From contig NZ_CAIWTY010000037.1 in the NCBI RefSeq assembly GCF_903915725.1, positions 1 through 64,000 on the forward strand: 64,000 nt of DNA, read 5' to 3'. The position numbers were made by a program, and so were the translations under genes. The notes beneath the pieces were generated by a model. The model worked only from the letters and a program-made list of their open reading frames with translations, ran no database searches and was not told the DNA's origin. The stretch is from an uncultured Rhodopila sp. GTDB lineage: Bacteria > Pseudomonadota > Alphaproteobacteria > Acetobacterales > Acetobacteraceae. This document shows positions 46,044 through 55,790 of this stretch, piece after piece. Every line of letters starts with the position of its first letter. Position 1 is the first letter of the stretch.

Positions 46044-46561
46044 TTCACCGTCATCGGCAGCCCGGCGACCATGAACAGCACCCGGTCCGCGACAGCCGCC
46101 ACGCGCTGGTTCAAACGCCCGGCTTCATCCCGGAAGGCACGGCCGAGCGGCGTTTCCGGAACAAGACCGAGTCCGATCTCGTTGCTGACCAGCACGACCG
46201 GAGCCTGGCGCCGCTCCAGCGCGGCTGCCAGGGCGTCGGTCGCGGCCAAGATGTCGTGATTGCCCAGCATCAGGTTGGTCAGCCACAGCGTCAGGCAATC
46301 CACCAGCACCGGCATCGAGCCGTGCCGCACCAGCGCGTCGGGCAAATCGACCGGAGCCTCCACTGTGCGCCAGCCGATCTCACGCCGGGCCTGATGCTCC
46401 GCGATGCGTTCCCGCATCTCGTCGTCGAACGCCTCGGCGGTGGCGACATAGATCCACGGCGCCTCGTGCGCGGTGACGAGTTGCTCGGCGTGGCGGCTCT
46501 TGCCGGAGCGCGCGCCGCCGAGGACCAGCGTCAGTGGTGGCAATGCAGGAATGAGCGGCAA
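46040..46561 (-). CDS. cobP: Adenosylcobinamide kinase/guanylyltransferase (CobP/CobU)
   Basis: 173 residues: P-loop GGARSGKSRHAE near residue 15, the nucleotide-site stretch WIYVATAEAFDDEM with RIAEHQARR, the VDCLTLWLTNLM motif and VVLVSNEIGLGLVPETPLGR. Phosphorylates adenosylcobinamide and attaches GMP in late cobalamin synthesis. Coupled to cobC and divergent from cobT. Confidence 0.94.
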   Translation of the reverse strand: MPLIPALPPLTLVLGGARSGKSRHAEQLVTAHEAPWIYVATAEAFDDEMRERIAEHQARREIGWRTVEAPVDLPDALVRHGSMPVLVDCLTLWLTNLMLGNHDILAATDALAAALERRQAPVVLVSNEIGLGLVPETPLGRAFRDEAGRLNQRVAAVADRVLFMVAGLPMTVK

Positions 46562-46671
46562 CCTGTGTTCGGGGGCAAAAACCTGTGATACGGCGAGCCT
46601 GCCGGCGAATCAAACGGAAGCGGAAGCGCGCTTCCGGCGCCGGCTTTTGTCCGCCAGTCAACAGGTTGCTT

Positions 46672-47688
46672 ATGAACACCTTCTCCGATCTTGCCGCCCT
46701 TAACGCCGCGTGCCTGAACCTTCCCGCCGGCAACGACGCCGCGGCGACGGCCGTCCGTGAGCGGCAAGCCACCTTGACCAAGCCGCCCGGCAGCCTCGGG
46801 CGCCTGGAAGACATGGCGGCCTGGCTGGCGACCTGGCAGGGCCGGGCGATGCCGCGGCTGGACAAGGTCGAAACGCTGGTCTTTGCCGGCAATCACGGCA
46901 TCGCCAGCCAGGGCGTCTCGTCCTATCCGCCCTCGGTGACGGTGCAGATGGTCGCCAATTTTTCGCATGGCGGCGCTGCCATCAACCAGATCGCCCGCGC
47001 CGCGGGATCAGTGCTGCGGGTGATCCCGCTGGACCTCGACACACCCACGGAGGACTTCACCGTGGCACCGGCGATGACCGAGTCGGGTTTCCTGCTCGCC
47101 GTCTCCACCGGCTATGAGGCGGTTTCGTCGGACGCGGATCTGATATGCCTGGGTGAGATGGGCATCGGCAACACGACCGTCTCCGCCGCCCTGGCCGCTG
47201 CGCTGTTCGGCGGTGGCGGCGCGCGTTGGGCCGGCCGCGGCACCGGCGTGGACGATGCCGGTCTGCGGCGCAAGCAGAGCGTGATCGACGCCGGGCTGGC
47301 GCGCCACGCGGCGCTGCTGGACGATCCGCTGCTGGTTGCGATGGCTCTGGGCGGCCGCGAGCTGGCGGCGATGCTCGGCGCCACCCTGGCAGCGCGGCGG
47401 CACGGCATTCCGGTGCTGCTGGATGGCTTCGTCTGCACCGCCGCCGTGGCGCCGTTGGCCCTGCTGCGGCCGGATGCGCTCGACCATACGATGCTGGCGC
47501 ATAACTCCGCCGAGGCCGGGCATCAGGGCCTGGCCGAGGCGCTCGGGCTGCGGCCGCTGCTCGACATGGGCATGCGGCTGGGCGAGGCGTCGGGCGCGAC
47601 CCTGGCGGTTCCGCTGCTGCGGGCGGCCGTTGAATGCCACACCGGGATGGCGACCTTCGCCGAAGCGACGGTCGACAACCGGGCCTGA
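46672..47688 (+). CDS. cobT: Nicotinate-nucleotide-dimethylbenzimidazole phosphoribosyltransferase
   Basis: 338 residues. It makes alpha-ribazole phosphate from nicotinate mononucleotide and the lower-ligand base. Signatures are LTKPPGSLGRLED, FAGNHGIASQGVSSYP, CLGEMGIGNTTVSAAL and the catalytic Glu region LLDMGMRLGEASGA. The ATG at 46672 is preferred; an upstream in-frame ATG would add a basic stretch with no homology pattern. cobS follows after 4 bases. Confidence 0.94.
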   Translation: MNTFSDLAALNAACLNLPAGNDAAATAVRERQATLTKPPGSLGRLEDMAAWLATWQGRAMPRLDKVETLVFAGNHGIASQGVSSYPPSVTVQMVANFSHGGAAINQIARAAGSVLRVIPLDLDTPTEDFTVAPAMTESGFLLAVSTGYEAVSSDADLICLGEMGIGNTTVSAALAAALFGGGGARWAGRGTGVDDAGLRRKQSVIDAGLARHAALLDDPLLVAMALGGRELAAMLGATLAARRHGIPVLLDGFVCTAAVAPLALLRPDALDHTMLAHNSAEAGHQGLAEALGLRPLLDMGMRLGEASGATLAVPLLRAAVECHTGMATFAEATVDNRA

Positions 47689-47692
47689 TCCG

Positions 47693-48448
47693 TTGCTGCT
47701 GTCGGATCTGACCACCGCTTTCATGCTGTTGACGCGACTCCCGGTCGGGCGATTTGCCCGGCCGGAAGTCGCGCCCGACATGGCGCGCTGCGTCTGGGCT
47801 TTCCCCGTCGTCGGGTCGGTCGTGAACCTCGCCGCGGGGTTGGTCTATTGGCTTGCCCGCGACGCCGGTTTGCCGCCGCTGCTGGCCGCGGCGTGGACCA
47901 TGGTGGCGATCGCGCTGCTGACCGGCGCGCTGCACGAAGACGGCCTGGCCGACACGGCCGACGGCTTCGGCGGGGGCGCGACCCCGGCGCGCAAGCTGGA
48001 GATCATGCGCGACAGCCGCATCGGCAGCTATGGCGCGCTGGCGCTTCTGCTGTCGGTCGTGGTGCGGGTGGCGGCGATCACCACGCTCGACCAGCCGCGA
48101 GCGGTCGTGATTGCGCTGGTTCTGGCCGGGATGCTCGGGCGCAGCGCCATGGTCGTGTTGCTTTTGCTGCTCCAACCTGCCCGCCGCGACGGCATGGGCG
48201 CCTCCGTGGCAAAGCCGCCGATCGGCTCTGCCGCGGTGGGGCTGGGAGTTTCGATCGCCGCGTCGTTTGTGCTGCTGCCGCTGCGTCCGGCGCTTGCGGC
48301 GGTCGTGTTTGGCGCCGGCGCCTCGCTGCTGCTGGCGCGCATGGCCGCGGCCCGTATCGGCGGCTACACGGGCGACGTTCTCGGCGCCACCGAGATGGTC
48401 ACCGAATGTGTCGCCCTGACGGCCCTGGCCGGCGCGTTCAGCGCGTAG
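47693..48448 (+). CDS. cobS: Adenosylcobinamide-GDP ribazoletransferase (cobalamin synthase)
   Basis: About 251 residues, inner-membrane enzyme with 6-8 helices that joins adenosylcobinamide-GDP and alpha-ribazole. Motifs are FMLLTRLPVGRF, GALHEDGLADTADGFGGG (the conserved acidic metal site), KLEIMRDSRIGSYGALAL, GRSAMVVLL and GGYTGDVLGATEMVTE. The start is a TTG at 47693, 4 bases after cobT; longer frames would overlap cobT fully. Convergent with the FAH gene. Confidence 0.92.
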   Translation: MLLSDLTTAFMLLTRLPVGRFARPEVAPDMARCVWAFPVVGSVVNLAAGLVYWLARDAGLPPLLAAAWTMVAIALLTGALHEDGLADTADGFGGGATPARKLEIMRDSRIGSYGALALLLSVVVRVAAITTLDQPRAVVIALVLAGMLGRSAMVVLLLLLQPARRDGMGASVAKPPIGSAAVGLGVSIAASFVLLPLRPALAAVVFGAGASLLLARMAAARIGGYTGDVLGATEMVTECVALTALAGAFSA

Positions 48449-48460
48449 TGCCGCCCTTTG

Positions 48461-49312
48461 TCAGCGCGGGGCGGGTGCGGATTCCTCCGCCACGATCGGG
48501 TTCCGCAGCACGCCGATGCCGCTGATCTCGACCTCGATCGTGTCGCCCGGCTGCATCCACAGCGGCGGAGTCTGATACGCGCCCACCCCGCCCGTCGTGC
48601 CGGTGGCGATCACGTCGCCTGCCTCCAGTTGCGTAAAGGTCGAGCAGTATTCGATCAGCGCCGGGATGCCGAAGCACAGGTCGTCGATAGTGGCGTGCTG
48701 CTGCTCCACCCCGTTCAGCCGGCTGATCAGATGCGCCTTGGTGATGTCGCCGGCTTCCTCCGGCGTGACGATCCACGGCCCGAACGCGCCGGAGCGGAAG
48801 AAATTCTTGCCCGGCGTGAACTGCGAGGCGTGCCGCTGCCATTCACGGATCGAACCGTCATTGTAACAGGAGTAGCCTGCCACCACGCTCTCCCAGTCCG
48901 CCGCCTTCACGTGGCGGCAGCGGCGGCCGATGATCACCGCCAGTTCGCCCTCATAGTCGAACGTTGCCGAGGCCGCGGGCTGCACCATCGCCTGGCCGTG
49001 CCCAACCTGCGCATTCGCAAACCGCGTAAAGATGATCGGCCTGGGCGGCGGCTCGCGGCCGCCTTCCTTGATGTGGGAGAGGTAGTTCAGCCCGACGCAC
49101 AGGATCTTGTCGGGGTCCGGTATCGGCGGCAGGAAGCTGATGTCCTCCAGCCTGAAATCGGCATGGCGGGCAGCTTCTTCGGCCAGCGAGGTGGTTGCCC
49201 AAAGGGCGTGCTTCAGGGCCGGGGCCCTGGCGCCAAGATCGATGACGCCCTCATGCTTGGCGATGCCCCAGCTTGCGACGCCGTCAGGACGGCGGAAGGT
49301 CAGCAGTTTCAT
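48461..49312 (-). CDS. Fumarylacetoacetate hydrolase family protein
   Basis: 283 residues. FAH fold with KILCVGLNYLSHIKE, the metal Glu pair in FDYEGELAVIIGRR, GYSCYNDGSIREWQ, ITKAHLISRLNGV, and ATGTTGGVGAY. Members cleave C-C bonds or hydrate unsaturated diacids in aromatic and amino acid catabolism; the substrate is open. The ATG at 49312 gives MKLLTFRRPDGVASWG, the usual beginning of this subgroup. Confidence 0.88.
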   Translation of the reverse strand: MKLLTFRRPDGVASWGIAKHEGVIDLGARAPALKHALWATTSLAEEAARHADFRLEDISFLPPIPDPDKILCVGLNYLSHIKEGGREPPPRPIIFTRFANAQVGHGQAMVQPAASATFDYEGELAVIIGRRCRHVKAADWESVVAGYSCYNDGSIREWQRHASQFTPGKNFFRSGAFGPWIVTPEEAGDITKAHLISRLNGVEQQHATIDDLCFGIPALIEYCSTFTQLEAGDVIATGTTGGVGAYQTPPLWMQPGDTIEVEISGIGVLRNPIVAEESAPAPR

Positions 49313-49403
49313 TGCGACGGTCTCCTGTTCCCCGGTCCAAGGGATACGGCTGACGCCCGCATCCGGCAAGCAGGTCAGGCCAACGCCGTGACCTCTTCGA
49401 ACC

Positions 49404-51473
49404 TCAAGCCGCCGGTTGTTCGCGGCGCCCAACGCTGGTTTCGATCGCCGCGGCCCGCACGGTGCGGTTCCGCCCGGCCGACTTCGCCGCATACAGGGCT
49501 GCGTCGGCACTGGCGATCAGCGAGGCGGGTGTCGTGTCCGGTGTGGTCAGGACCGCGGCAACGCCGATGCTGACCGTAACGATTTCAGCCGAACCGCGCG
49601 GGTGCGGCAGCGCCAGCTCCGCCACGGCCGTGCGGATCGCCTCGGCAACCTGTATGGCACCGTCGCCATGCGTATTCGGCAGAATGACGGCAAACTCCTC
49701 GCCGCCATGGCGGGCGGCGGTATCGCCGGGGCGGCGGATCGCGCCCTGCATGCATCCGGCAATCGCGCGCAAGACCGCATCGCCCGCCGGGTGCCCGTAA
49801 TCGTCGTTGTAGAACTTGAAGCAGTCGACATCGAGCAGCAGCAACGCAAGCGGCCGCTCTTCTCGCCTGGCCCGCCGCCACTCCCGCTCCAACGTGTTGT
49901 CGAAGCATCCGCGATTGGCCAGGCCGGTCAGCGCATCCGTTGCCGCCTGCCGCGCCAGTTCCTCCATGGCGTCGGCCAGCGCCGTTTCGGCCTGCTTGCG
50001 TGCAGTTACGTCGCGCGCGACCGTGACGACCTCCTCCGGGAGTCCGGTCCCGGGATCGTGGACGAGCGTGCTCAGTCCCTCGATCCAGACCCATGAGCCG
50101 TCCTTGCGCAGCCACCTGAGGGTGACCTCGGTATAAGGCGCGCTGCCGAGCAACCGAGCCAAAGCCACTTGCAGAATAGGGCGATCGTCCGGATGCACCA
50201 GCTGCGTCCAGGGCAAGCCGACAAGCTCCTCGGGCCGGTATCCTGTCATGCGGAACATCGAGGGCGAAATATAGCGGCGAATTCCGTCCAGGCCGGTGCG
50301 CAGGATGGCGTCGCTGGAATGTTCGGCCAGAATCCTGAATTGCGCCTCGCTTGCACGGGCGGCGCGTTCGGCATCGGCCAGACCGGCGTTGAAGCCCTCC
50401 AACTCGGCCGCATGCGCCTCGGCGGCATCGCGCCGGCCGGCTTCGGCGGCGCGGGCCAGCTCGGTTTCGGCGGCGAGGTAGTGGGCAGCCTGCTCGCGTT
50501 CGGCGCCGCGCAATACGATCAGGGCGAACCCCAGCAACACAGCCGCGCTGATGCCCGCGACGGCGCCATTGATGAGCAGGTCGTGCCGCCAGACGCGCAA
50601 CGCCGTTTCGATCCCGACGCCATGCACGATATAGGCGTCGAAGCGGCCAAGCTTGCGGAAGGCGTAGAGCCGCTCCACCCCGTCAATCGACCCGATGTCG
50701 CGGAACAAGCCGCGGTCATGGCCCTCGACGTTGCGCGCGAAAATGGAATCGCCGGACAGGAGGGCGGCATCCGGATCGACCGCCGGGACCCGCATCATCA
50801 CCATCCGGTCGCCCCGGACGAGGCCACTCATCATGAACGGGTGCGGCGCGACGGACGCCCAGAAATCGCTGAAATAGGCGGGGTAGACCGTGGTGATGAC
50901 GGCACCGTTGAAAGCGCCGTCAGGGCGCTCCAACCGGCGTGCGAGGTTGAAATTCGGGCCTCCCAGGACGGCGCCACGCACCAGGCCGCCAAGCGCGTAG
51001 TCTGCTGCCCCGCTCTGCAGGACCCGGAAATAGTCGCGCCCGGCCAGGCCGATCGGCCGTGGCGGCAGGATGTCGGCACCGAGGCGGACCAGGCCAGACG
51101 CGTCAGCCAGCCAGATTCCCTGAATCTGAGGATACCGGCTGCGAATGGCCTGCAAGGTGGCGCGAAGCGAATCGGAGCGCGCGATCTCCTCCCAGTCCCT
51201 GCCAGCCACCAGATCCGCGATGCGATCAGCCGCCAGTTGGTGCGTTTCGAAGACGTTCAGGGCGTGCTGGTAGAAGATGTCGGTGCGGTCCCGCACATCA
51301 TCCGCGAGGTCGTCCACCAGCCGGCCGCGATCGTAGGCGGCAAGGCAACCGAACCAAAGAGCCGGGATGACTACGGCCGCGATGGCCAGCATGCGGAAGC
51401 CGCGCAAAGGCAGGCTGCGGCGGGTGAGGCTCCGGGGCTTCGTCGGGATGGCCAACACAAACGCTACTCTCAA
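49404..51473 (-). CDS. Membrane diguanylate cyclase with extracytoplasmic sensor and PAS domain
   Basis: 689 residues: a membrane helix near 28-46, a dCACHE-like extracytoplasmic region (about 50-300; DILPPRPIGLAGRDYFRVLQ), a second helix near 305-325, a short coiled coil, a PAS domain (about 375-500; FRMTGYRPEELVGLPW, LRWLRKDGSWVWIEG), then a GGDEF domain with DALTGLANRG and the active-site loop RHGGEEFAV. It synthesises cyclic di-GMP in response to an external signal. No RxxD inhibitory site is obvious just before GGEEF. Stand-alone gene. Confidence 0.92.
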   Translation of the reverse strand: MRVAFVLAIPTKPRSLTRRSLPLRGFRMLAIAAVVIPALWFGCLAAYDRGRLVDDLADDVRDRTDIFYQHALNVFETHQLAADRIADLVAGRDWEEIARSDSLRATLQAIRSRYPQIQGIWLADASGLVRLGADILPPRPIGLAGRDYFRVLQSGAADYALGGLVRGAVLGGPNFNLARRLERPDGAFNGAVITTVYPAYFSDFWASVAPHPFMMSGLVRGDRMVMMRVPAVDPDAALLSGDSIFARNVEGHDRGLFRDIGSIDGVERLYAFRKLGRFDAYIVHGVGIETALRVWRHDLLINGAVAGISAAVLLGFALIVLRGAEREQAAHYLAAETELARAAEAGRRDAAEAHAAELEGFNAGLADAERAARASEAQFRILAEHSSDAILRTGLDGIRRYISPSMFRMTGYRPEELVGLPWTQLVHPDDRPILQVALARLLGSAPYTEVTLRWLRKDGSWVWIEGLSTLVHDPGTGLPEEVVTVARDVTARKQAETALADAMEELARQAATDALTGLANRGCFDNTLEREWRRARREERPLALLLLDVDCFKFYNDDYGHPAGDAVLRAIAGCMQGAIRRPGDTAARHGGEEFAVILPNTHGDGAIQVAEAIRTAVAELALPHPRGSAEIVTVSIGVAAVLTTPDTTPASLIASADAALYAAKSAGRNRTVRAAAIETSVGRREQPAA

Positions 51474-51713
51474 TTCGATGGTGCCCTTGCGCGACGCAGG
51501 GAACCTCCGACAGATAACCAGCTCGGACCGTCAAATATTATCGAAAAGCATCGTCTGTCCAGATTGTTTCGCGAAAAATATCAGGAATTCCATTCCGCGC
51601 GGATGCAGCGGCGCCGTTTCGGCCTCGGAAAAGGCGCTTGCGAAGGCGCATTCCATTTGGCTCCAGCCGACGCGACTGGCCGCATTCTTATCGCCGCCGC
51701 CCGGGATGAGCCG

Positions 51714-52973
51714 TTACCTGAATCGCGCCGCGGAATAAGGGGCCAAATCGAAGGCCGGCGCGCGTCCCGCAACCAGATCCGCGACAACGGCCCCGCTCGT
51801 CACCGCGGCTGCCAGCCCGACATGCCCGTGCCCGAAGGCATGCACCACATCGGAACAACCCGAAGCGAGCCCCAGGCAGGGCAGCCCGTCCGGCGTCGAA
51901 GGCCGGTGACCCATCCACAGTTTCACCGTCTCCGGCGGCGTATCGGGCGGCAACCCCGGGAAGACTTTGCGGGCAAACTGCAACAGCGCCTCGGCCCGCC
52001 GCCAGTTCGGTGCCGCCTCCAAGCCGGCGAGTTCCACCTGTCCGGCCAGCCGAAGGCCCGCCGGAGTCATCGTGCACGCCATCTTCCCGTCGCTCGGCAT
52101 CACCGGGTAGCGCGGCGCGATCCCGGGGTTTTCGATCACGACGTGATAGCCGCGCTCGGATTCCAGCGGCACACGGTCGCCGGCTTCACGCGCCAGAGCC
52201 TTCGACCAGGCGCCCGCCGCGATGACGGCCGTGTCGCAGGCGATCTCGCCACCGCGGGTTTTCACCGCACGGAGACGACCGGCCTCGATCCGGAACCCGG
52301 TCGCGCCGGTCTGCTCGATCGCCGCGCCGAGGTCCGACGCATACCGCGCCAGGGCGGCGGTATAGGCGCCGGGGTCGCGGCACTGGCCGTTCTCCTCGAT
52401 CAGAATCCCGAACGTGTAGCGGCGGTCCAGCGCCGGTTCGCGCTGGCGTAGCTCGTCCGCGTCCAGCTCCAGCCAACGCGTGCCATTTTCGCGGCGCACG
52501 CGCCAGGATAACGCCTCGGCCTCGAATGCGGCGCGGTTGGGGAAGGCGAACAGCACGCCCTGCCGGACGATCAGGTCGCCTACTCCGGCGTCCTCGGCCA
52601 GCTTGCGGTGCAGCGCCGGGCAGTCCGCCACCAGCGGGCGCAGCGCCCGCCCGGTCGCCTCAACCTTCGCCGCGGTGGAGCCGGCGGCGGCGAAACGGCG
52701 CAGCCAGGGCAGCAGCCACGGCAGATAGGACCAGCGGATCGTCAGCGGTCCCAACGGGTCCGCCAGGTAGCCCGGCACCTTCTTCCAAAGCCCGGGCGCC
52801 GACATCGGGACGACGGAGCTGGGATTGAGCAGCGTGCCGTTGCCGTAGCTGGCCGATTGCTCGCCGCCCGGCACGCCGGGTTCAATGATGGTGACGGCAT
52901 GACCGTCGCGCAGCAATGCGATGGCCGAGGCCAGGCCGATAACGCCGCCGCCGATAACAACAACCCGTGTCAT
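51714..52973 (-). CDS. FAD-dependent oxidoreductase, D-amino acid dehydrogenase-like
   Basis: 419 residues of the DAO family: dinucleotide-binding VVVIGGGVIGLASAIALLRDG at the N-terminus, SYGNGTLLNPSSVVP, the second FAD motif VIAAGAWSKALA, and the C-terminal MGHRPSTPDGLPCLGLASG...GHGHVGLAAAVTSG. The layout resembles DadA, which deaminates D-amino acids. The start ATG overlaps the stop of the upstream binding-protein gene by 4 bases, suggesting that the transported solute and the oxidised substrate are linked. Confidence 0.85.
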   Translation of the reverse strand: MTRVVVIGGGVIGLASAIALLRDGHAVTIIEPGVPGGEQSASYGNGTLLNPSSVVPMSAPGLWKKVPGYLADPLGPLTIRWSYLPWLLPWLRRFAAAGSTAAKVEATGRALRPLVADCPALHRKLAEDAGVGDLIVRQGVLFAFPNRAAFEAEALSWRVRRENGTRWLELDADELRQREPALDRRYTFGILIEENGQCRDPGAYTAALARYASDLGAAIEQTGATGFRIEAGRLRAVKTRGGEIACDTAVIAAGAWSKALAREAGDRVPLESERGYHVVIENPGIAPRYPVMPSDGKMACTMTPAGLRLAGQVELAGLEAAPNWRRAEALLQFARKVFPGLPPDTPPETVKLWMGHRPSTPDGLPCLGLASGCSDVVHAFGHGHVGLAAAVTSGAVVADLVAGRAPAFDLAPYSAARFR

Positions 52974-54550
52974 ACGTCCTTCTTCAGGCCATAGAATTGC
53001 GGGAAACCGTCCGGCACATCCTTCATATAGCCGCGGAAGGCCGTCGGCTGGCTATACATGCCGAGCGGAGCAAACGTCGGATTTTGCCAGAACGCCACCT
53101 GCATCTCCTCGCAGATCCGCTGTTGCGCCGCGAGATCCGGGGCGTCAAACCACGCGCTGTCCAAGGCCTCGATCCGATCGTTCTTCGGCCAGCCGAACCA
53201 GGCCGCCTTGCCGTTGCCACGCAGTGCGATATTCGGAGCAGGGGAGATGTTACCGAACCCGCCGAGCCAGGTGTAGAAGATGTTCCAGCCGCCCTTGTCC
53301 ACCGGCTCCATGCTGGCGCGGCGCTGCACGACCGAGCCCCACTCCAGCGCCTGAAGATCGACGTTGAAGCCGATTTTTGTCAGCGCATCGGTGGCGACCT
53401 GAGCCTCCGCCCAGATCGTCGGTATCGTGGTCGCCGCGAGCACGACGATCTTTTCCCCATTGTAGCCGGCGGCGGCGAGGTCCTTGGTCAGCTTCGCGTA
53501 GTCCTTCGGGCCGCGGGTGATCTCCACGCCGGCGGTGCTGGCCATTGGCGTGCCGGGGACGAACAGGCCGACATCGGTCTTGTAGAGGGAGGGTTCGGCG
53601 CCGGCGACCGCCTCCATCACCTCCTTCTGGTCGATGGCGGCGACAACGACGCGCCGGATCGCCGGGTTGTCGAACGGCGGAAATAACTGGTTGAAGCGGA
53701 GGCAGCCGATCTCCCCGGTGCGGTCCTTAACGGTGAGGGTGATGTCCTTGCTGGTGCGGAGCTGCGGGATCAGGTCGAAGCTCGGCTGCTCCCACCAATC
53801 GATCTCGCCCTGCCGCAAGGCGGCGGAGGCGGTGGAGGCGTCGGGGATGAAGCTCCAGACGACCCGATCCACGTGGACGATCTTGGGGCCGGCGTTGAAG
53901 CTTGGCGTGCCGCCGGAGCGCGGCACGTAGGCGGGGTTTTTGGCGAATACGACGCGGGAGCCGGGGATGCGCTCATCGGCGATGAAGCGGAACGGGCCGC
54001 TGCCGATAGCTTCGGGGATCTGCTTCATCGCATCGGTTTGTGCCAGCCGTTCCGGCATGATGGCGCAGTAGACCTCGGCCAACGCGGCCGGCAGCAGGGG
54101 AAACGGCTTGCTCAGCCGGAAGCGGATCACCGTGTCGGAGGGGGCGGAGAGCTCGTCCACCCGTTGCATCAGCGCCTGTCCGAACGGGTTGCGCTTGCCG
54201 AAGCGGCGGATGGAGGCGACGCAATCGCGCGCCAGAACCTTCTGGCCATCGTGGAAGGCCAGGCCGTCGCGCAGGATGAGTTCGCGGGTCCTGCCATCAT
54301 CCGCGGTGCGGTCGCCCGCAACCATCTGCGGCTGCACCTGGAATTGGGCGTCGTAGGCATACAGGGTGTCGAACACCGCCAGCGAATAGTTCCGGGTGAT
54401 ATCCGCCGTGGTCCAGACCGGGTCCAGCGACGCCAGATCGGCGTGGGGAGCGAAGGTGACGGTCTTGGGACCGTCGGCCCGGGCGATGCGCGGGACGGCG
54501 AAGGCGGCCGGGATCGCCGCGGCTGATTGCAGGATCGTGCGTCGCTTCAT
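52970..54550 (-). CDS. Periplasmic ABC-type solute-binding protein (family 5, peptide/opine class)
   Basis: 526 residues with a twin-arginine-like signal (MKRRTILQSAAAIPAAFAVP, ending ARA) and a family 5 fold: VTFAPHADLASLDPVWTTAD, RELILRDGLAFHDGQKVLARDCVASIRRF, IGSGPFRFIADE, LRFNQLFPPFDNPAIRRVV. It should capture peptides, opines or related solutes, but no permease or ATPase genes are adjacent. Start at 54550; the in-frame upstream codon adds 20 residues before the Arg pair. Coupled by ATGA-type overlap to the oxidase downstream. Confidence 0.9.
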   Translation of the reverse strand: MKRRTILQSAAAIPAAFAVPRIARADGPKTVTFAPHADLASLDPVWTTADITRNYSLAVFDTLYAYDAQFQVQPQMVAGDRTADDGRTRELILRDGLAFHDGQKVLARDCVASIRRFGKRNPFGQALMQRVDELSAPSDTVIRFRLSKPFPLLPAALAEVYCAIMPERLAQTDAMKQIPEAIGSGPFRFIADERIPGSRVVFAKNPAYVPRSGGTPSFNAGPKIVHVDRVVWSFIPDASTASAALRQGEIDWWEQPSFDLIPQLRTSKDITLTVKDRTGEIGCLRFNQLFPPFDNPAIRRVVVAAIDQKEVMEAVAGAEPSLYKTDVGLFVPGTPMASTAGVEITRGPKDYAKLTKDLAAAGYNGEKIVVLAATTIPTIWAEAQVATDALTKIGFNVDLQALEWGSVVQRRASMEPVDKGGWNIFYTWLGGFGNISPAPNIALRGNGKAAWFGWPKNDRIEALDSAWFDAPDLAAQQRICEEMQVAFWQNPTFAPLGMYSQPTAFRGYMKDVPDGFPQFYGLKKDV

Positions 54551-54675
54551 CCGGCGTCCTCCTGTTTTCCGAGGCCGATCAGGGTAAGCCGCAAACCGGC
54601 ACGATACCAACCCGGCGTCGCTTCATCCCGACGCAGGTCGGCATCGGCGCCCGTTGTGCCTGCGCTCAGCGAAGG

Positions 54676-54704
54676 GGTGGATGGCGGGCCTTCGCTTGCC
54701 ATGA
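54676..54704. repeat. Intergenic palindromic repeat, copy 6 (short)
   Basis: GTGGATGGCGGGC, TTCG loop, TTGCCATGAC. Half-element of the intergenic family, between the binding protein and the alpha/beta hydrolase genes. Confidence 0.55.
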
Positions 54705-54777
54705 CCCGGGCGACAACCACAAACTCTTTTCCAGTTCGGCGTGGCCACACACCAGCGTGCTTCGCCCGCCGGGACGA

Positions 54778-55620
54778 TCAATTCGACCGCTGTTTCAGCG
54801 CCGCGGCGATCAGCGGCGCGGCGGCGTCCGACATGCGCCGCCCGTCATGGCCGACCCCCGGCACGTCGATCACCTGCCAGGCCAGGTTGACGCCGAGGGC
54901 TGCGGCTGCCTCGCGACCGGCGCAAATATAGCTGTGCGCGCGGGCGTGCCGCGTCGGCCCTTGGCGGAGCGACTTCGGGCCGCCGGGGAAGTGTCGTCCG
55001 GTGGTCCGGGTGTCCTCTGTCCCCGCCATGATCGTCAGCGGGAATTGCAGCAGCGCCGGCAGGTCCGCCGCGGTGAAATCCGTCGCGCCGAGGCCCCAGG
55101 GCCAGTCGATCGACAGGTCGGGCATCGCATAGGTGCCGGCGTTGGCGCTTACCGCGACCGCGACGTGCTCCCGATACCCGAACGACAGCATGCGGTGGAC
55201 GAACTGGCCGCCCGCCGAGTGGCCGAACAGGCCGTAGCCATGCGCCGTCGTGATCCCCTGCTCGTGCAAAGCGGCGAACAGGCGGCTATCGATGCCGAAG
55301 GTCCAATCAAGCCGCGGATTCGCCGCGCCATCCGCCGCACGGAGATTGCCGAAATTGTACCAGAGGTGCTCCGGGAAGGCGGCGTGCGGGAACTCGATGG
55401 CGATCGCCAGAAAGCCCCGGTCCACATGCGGCATCCAGTAGTCGCGGTAGTCCCGGCCGTTGCGGTTGACGCCGTGGTGGACGAACAGGACGGGCATGCC
55501 GGGATGCCATGCAGCGGGGCAGGCCGCGTGCAGGATCAGCAACCGGCCGGGGAACGCAGGGTCGCAATAGGGCAGGGACACCGCCCCCGCGGTTGCAGCC
55601 AGCGGCGTCAGGTCGGTCAT
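54778..55620 (-). CDS. Alpha/beta hydrolase (esterase/PHB-depolymerase-like)
   Basis: 280 residues. The nucleophile elbow GHSAGGQFVHRML supplies Ser, the acid is probably Asp in MAGTEDTRT and the His in GVGHDGRRM. An oxyanion-type segment LFVHHGVNRNGRDYR sits near residue 46. No signal peptide, so cytoplasmic. The family includes small carboxylesterases and polyhydroxybutyrate-depolymerase-like enzymes; the substrate is unknown. Same strand as the downstream binding protein, 227 bp apart. Confidence 0.82.
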   Translation of the reverse strand: MTDLTPLAATAGAVSLPYCDPAFPGRLLILHAACPAAWHPGMPVLFVHHGVNRNGRDYRDYWMPHVDRGFLAIAIEFPHAAFPEHLWYNFGNLRAADGAANPRLDWTFGIDSRLFAALHEQGITTAHGYGLFGHSAGGQFVHRMLSFGYREHVAVAVSANAGTYAMPDLSIDWPWGLGATDFTAADLPALLQFPLTIMAGTEDTRTTGRHFPGGPKSLRQGPTRHARAHSYICAGREAAAALGVNLAWQVIDVPGVGHDGRRMSDAAAPLIAAALKQRSN

Positions 55621-55790
55621 TGTCCGCTGTCTCCGGGAGTGCCGCCGGTTGTTGCGGGCGCAATCAAACCAACCGAACGTTTCAGTGCATTTCGTAAAGA
55701 TGCCGCTCTGCTCATGATCGGATCTCTGGCCGCGGCAACAATTGCTTGGTGGTCCGGCTGTGATGCGTTAGCAACCTCGCGAACACGTGT

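Noticed and set aside
46562-46671. Cobalamin riboswitch between cobP and cobT
   Set aside because: No B12-box pattern on either strand; only small palindromes (GGAAGCGCGCTTCC, CCGGCGCCGG) are present.
50169-52451. Very long plus-strand open frame (760 codons)
   Set aside because: Lies antisense to the diguanylate cyclase and oxidase genes; the translation is Arg/Gln/His-rich with no domain, a typical shadow in high-GC DNA.
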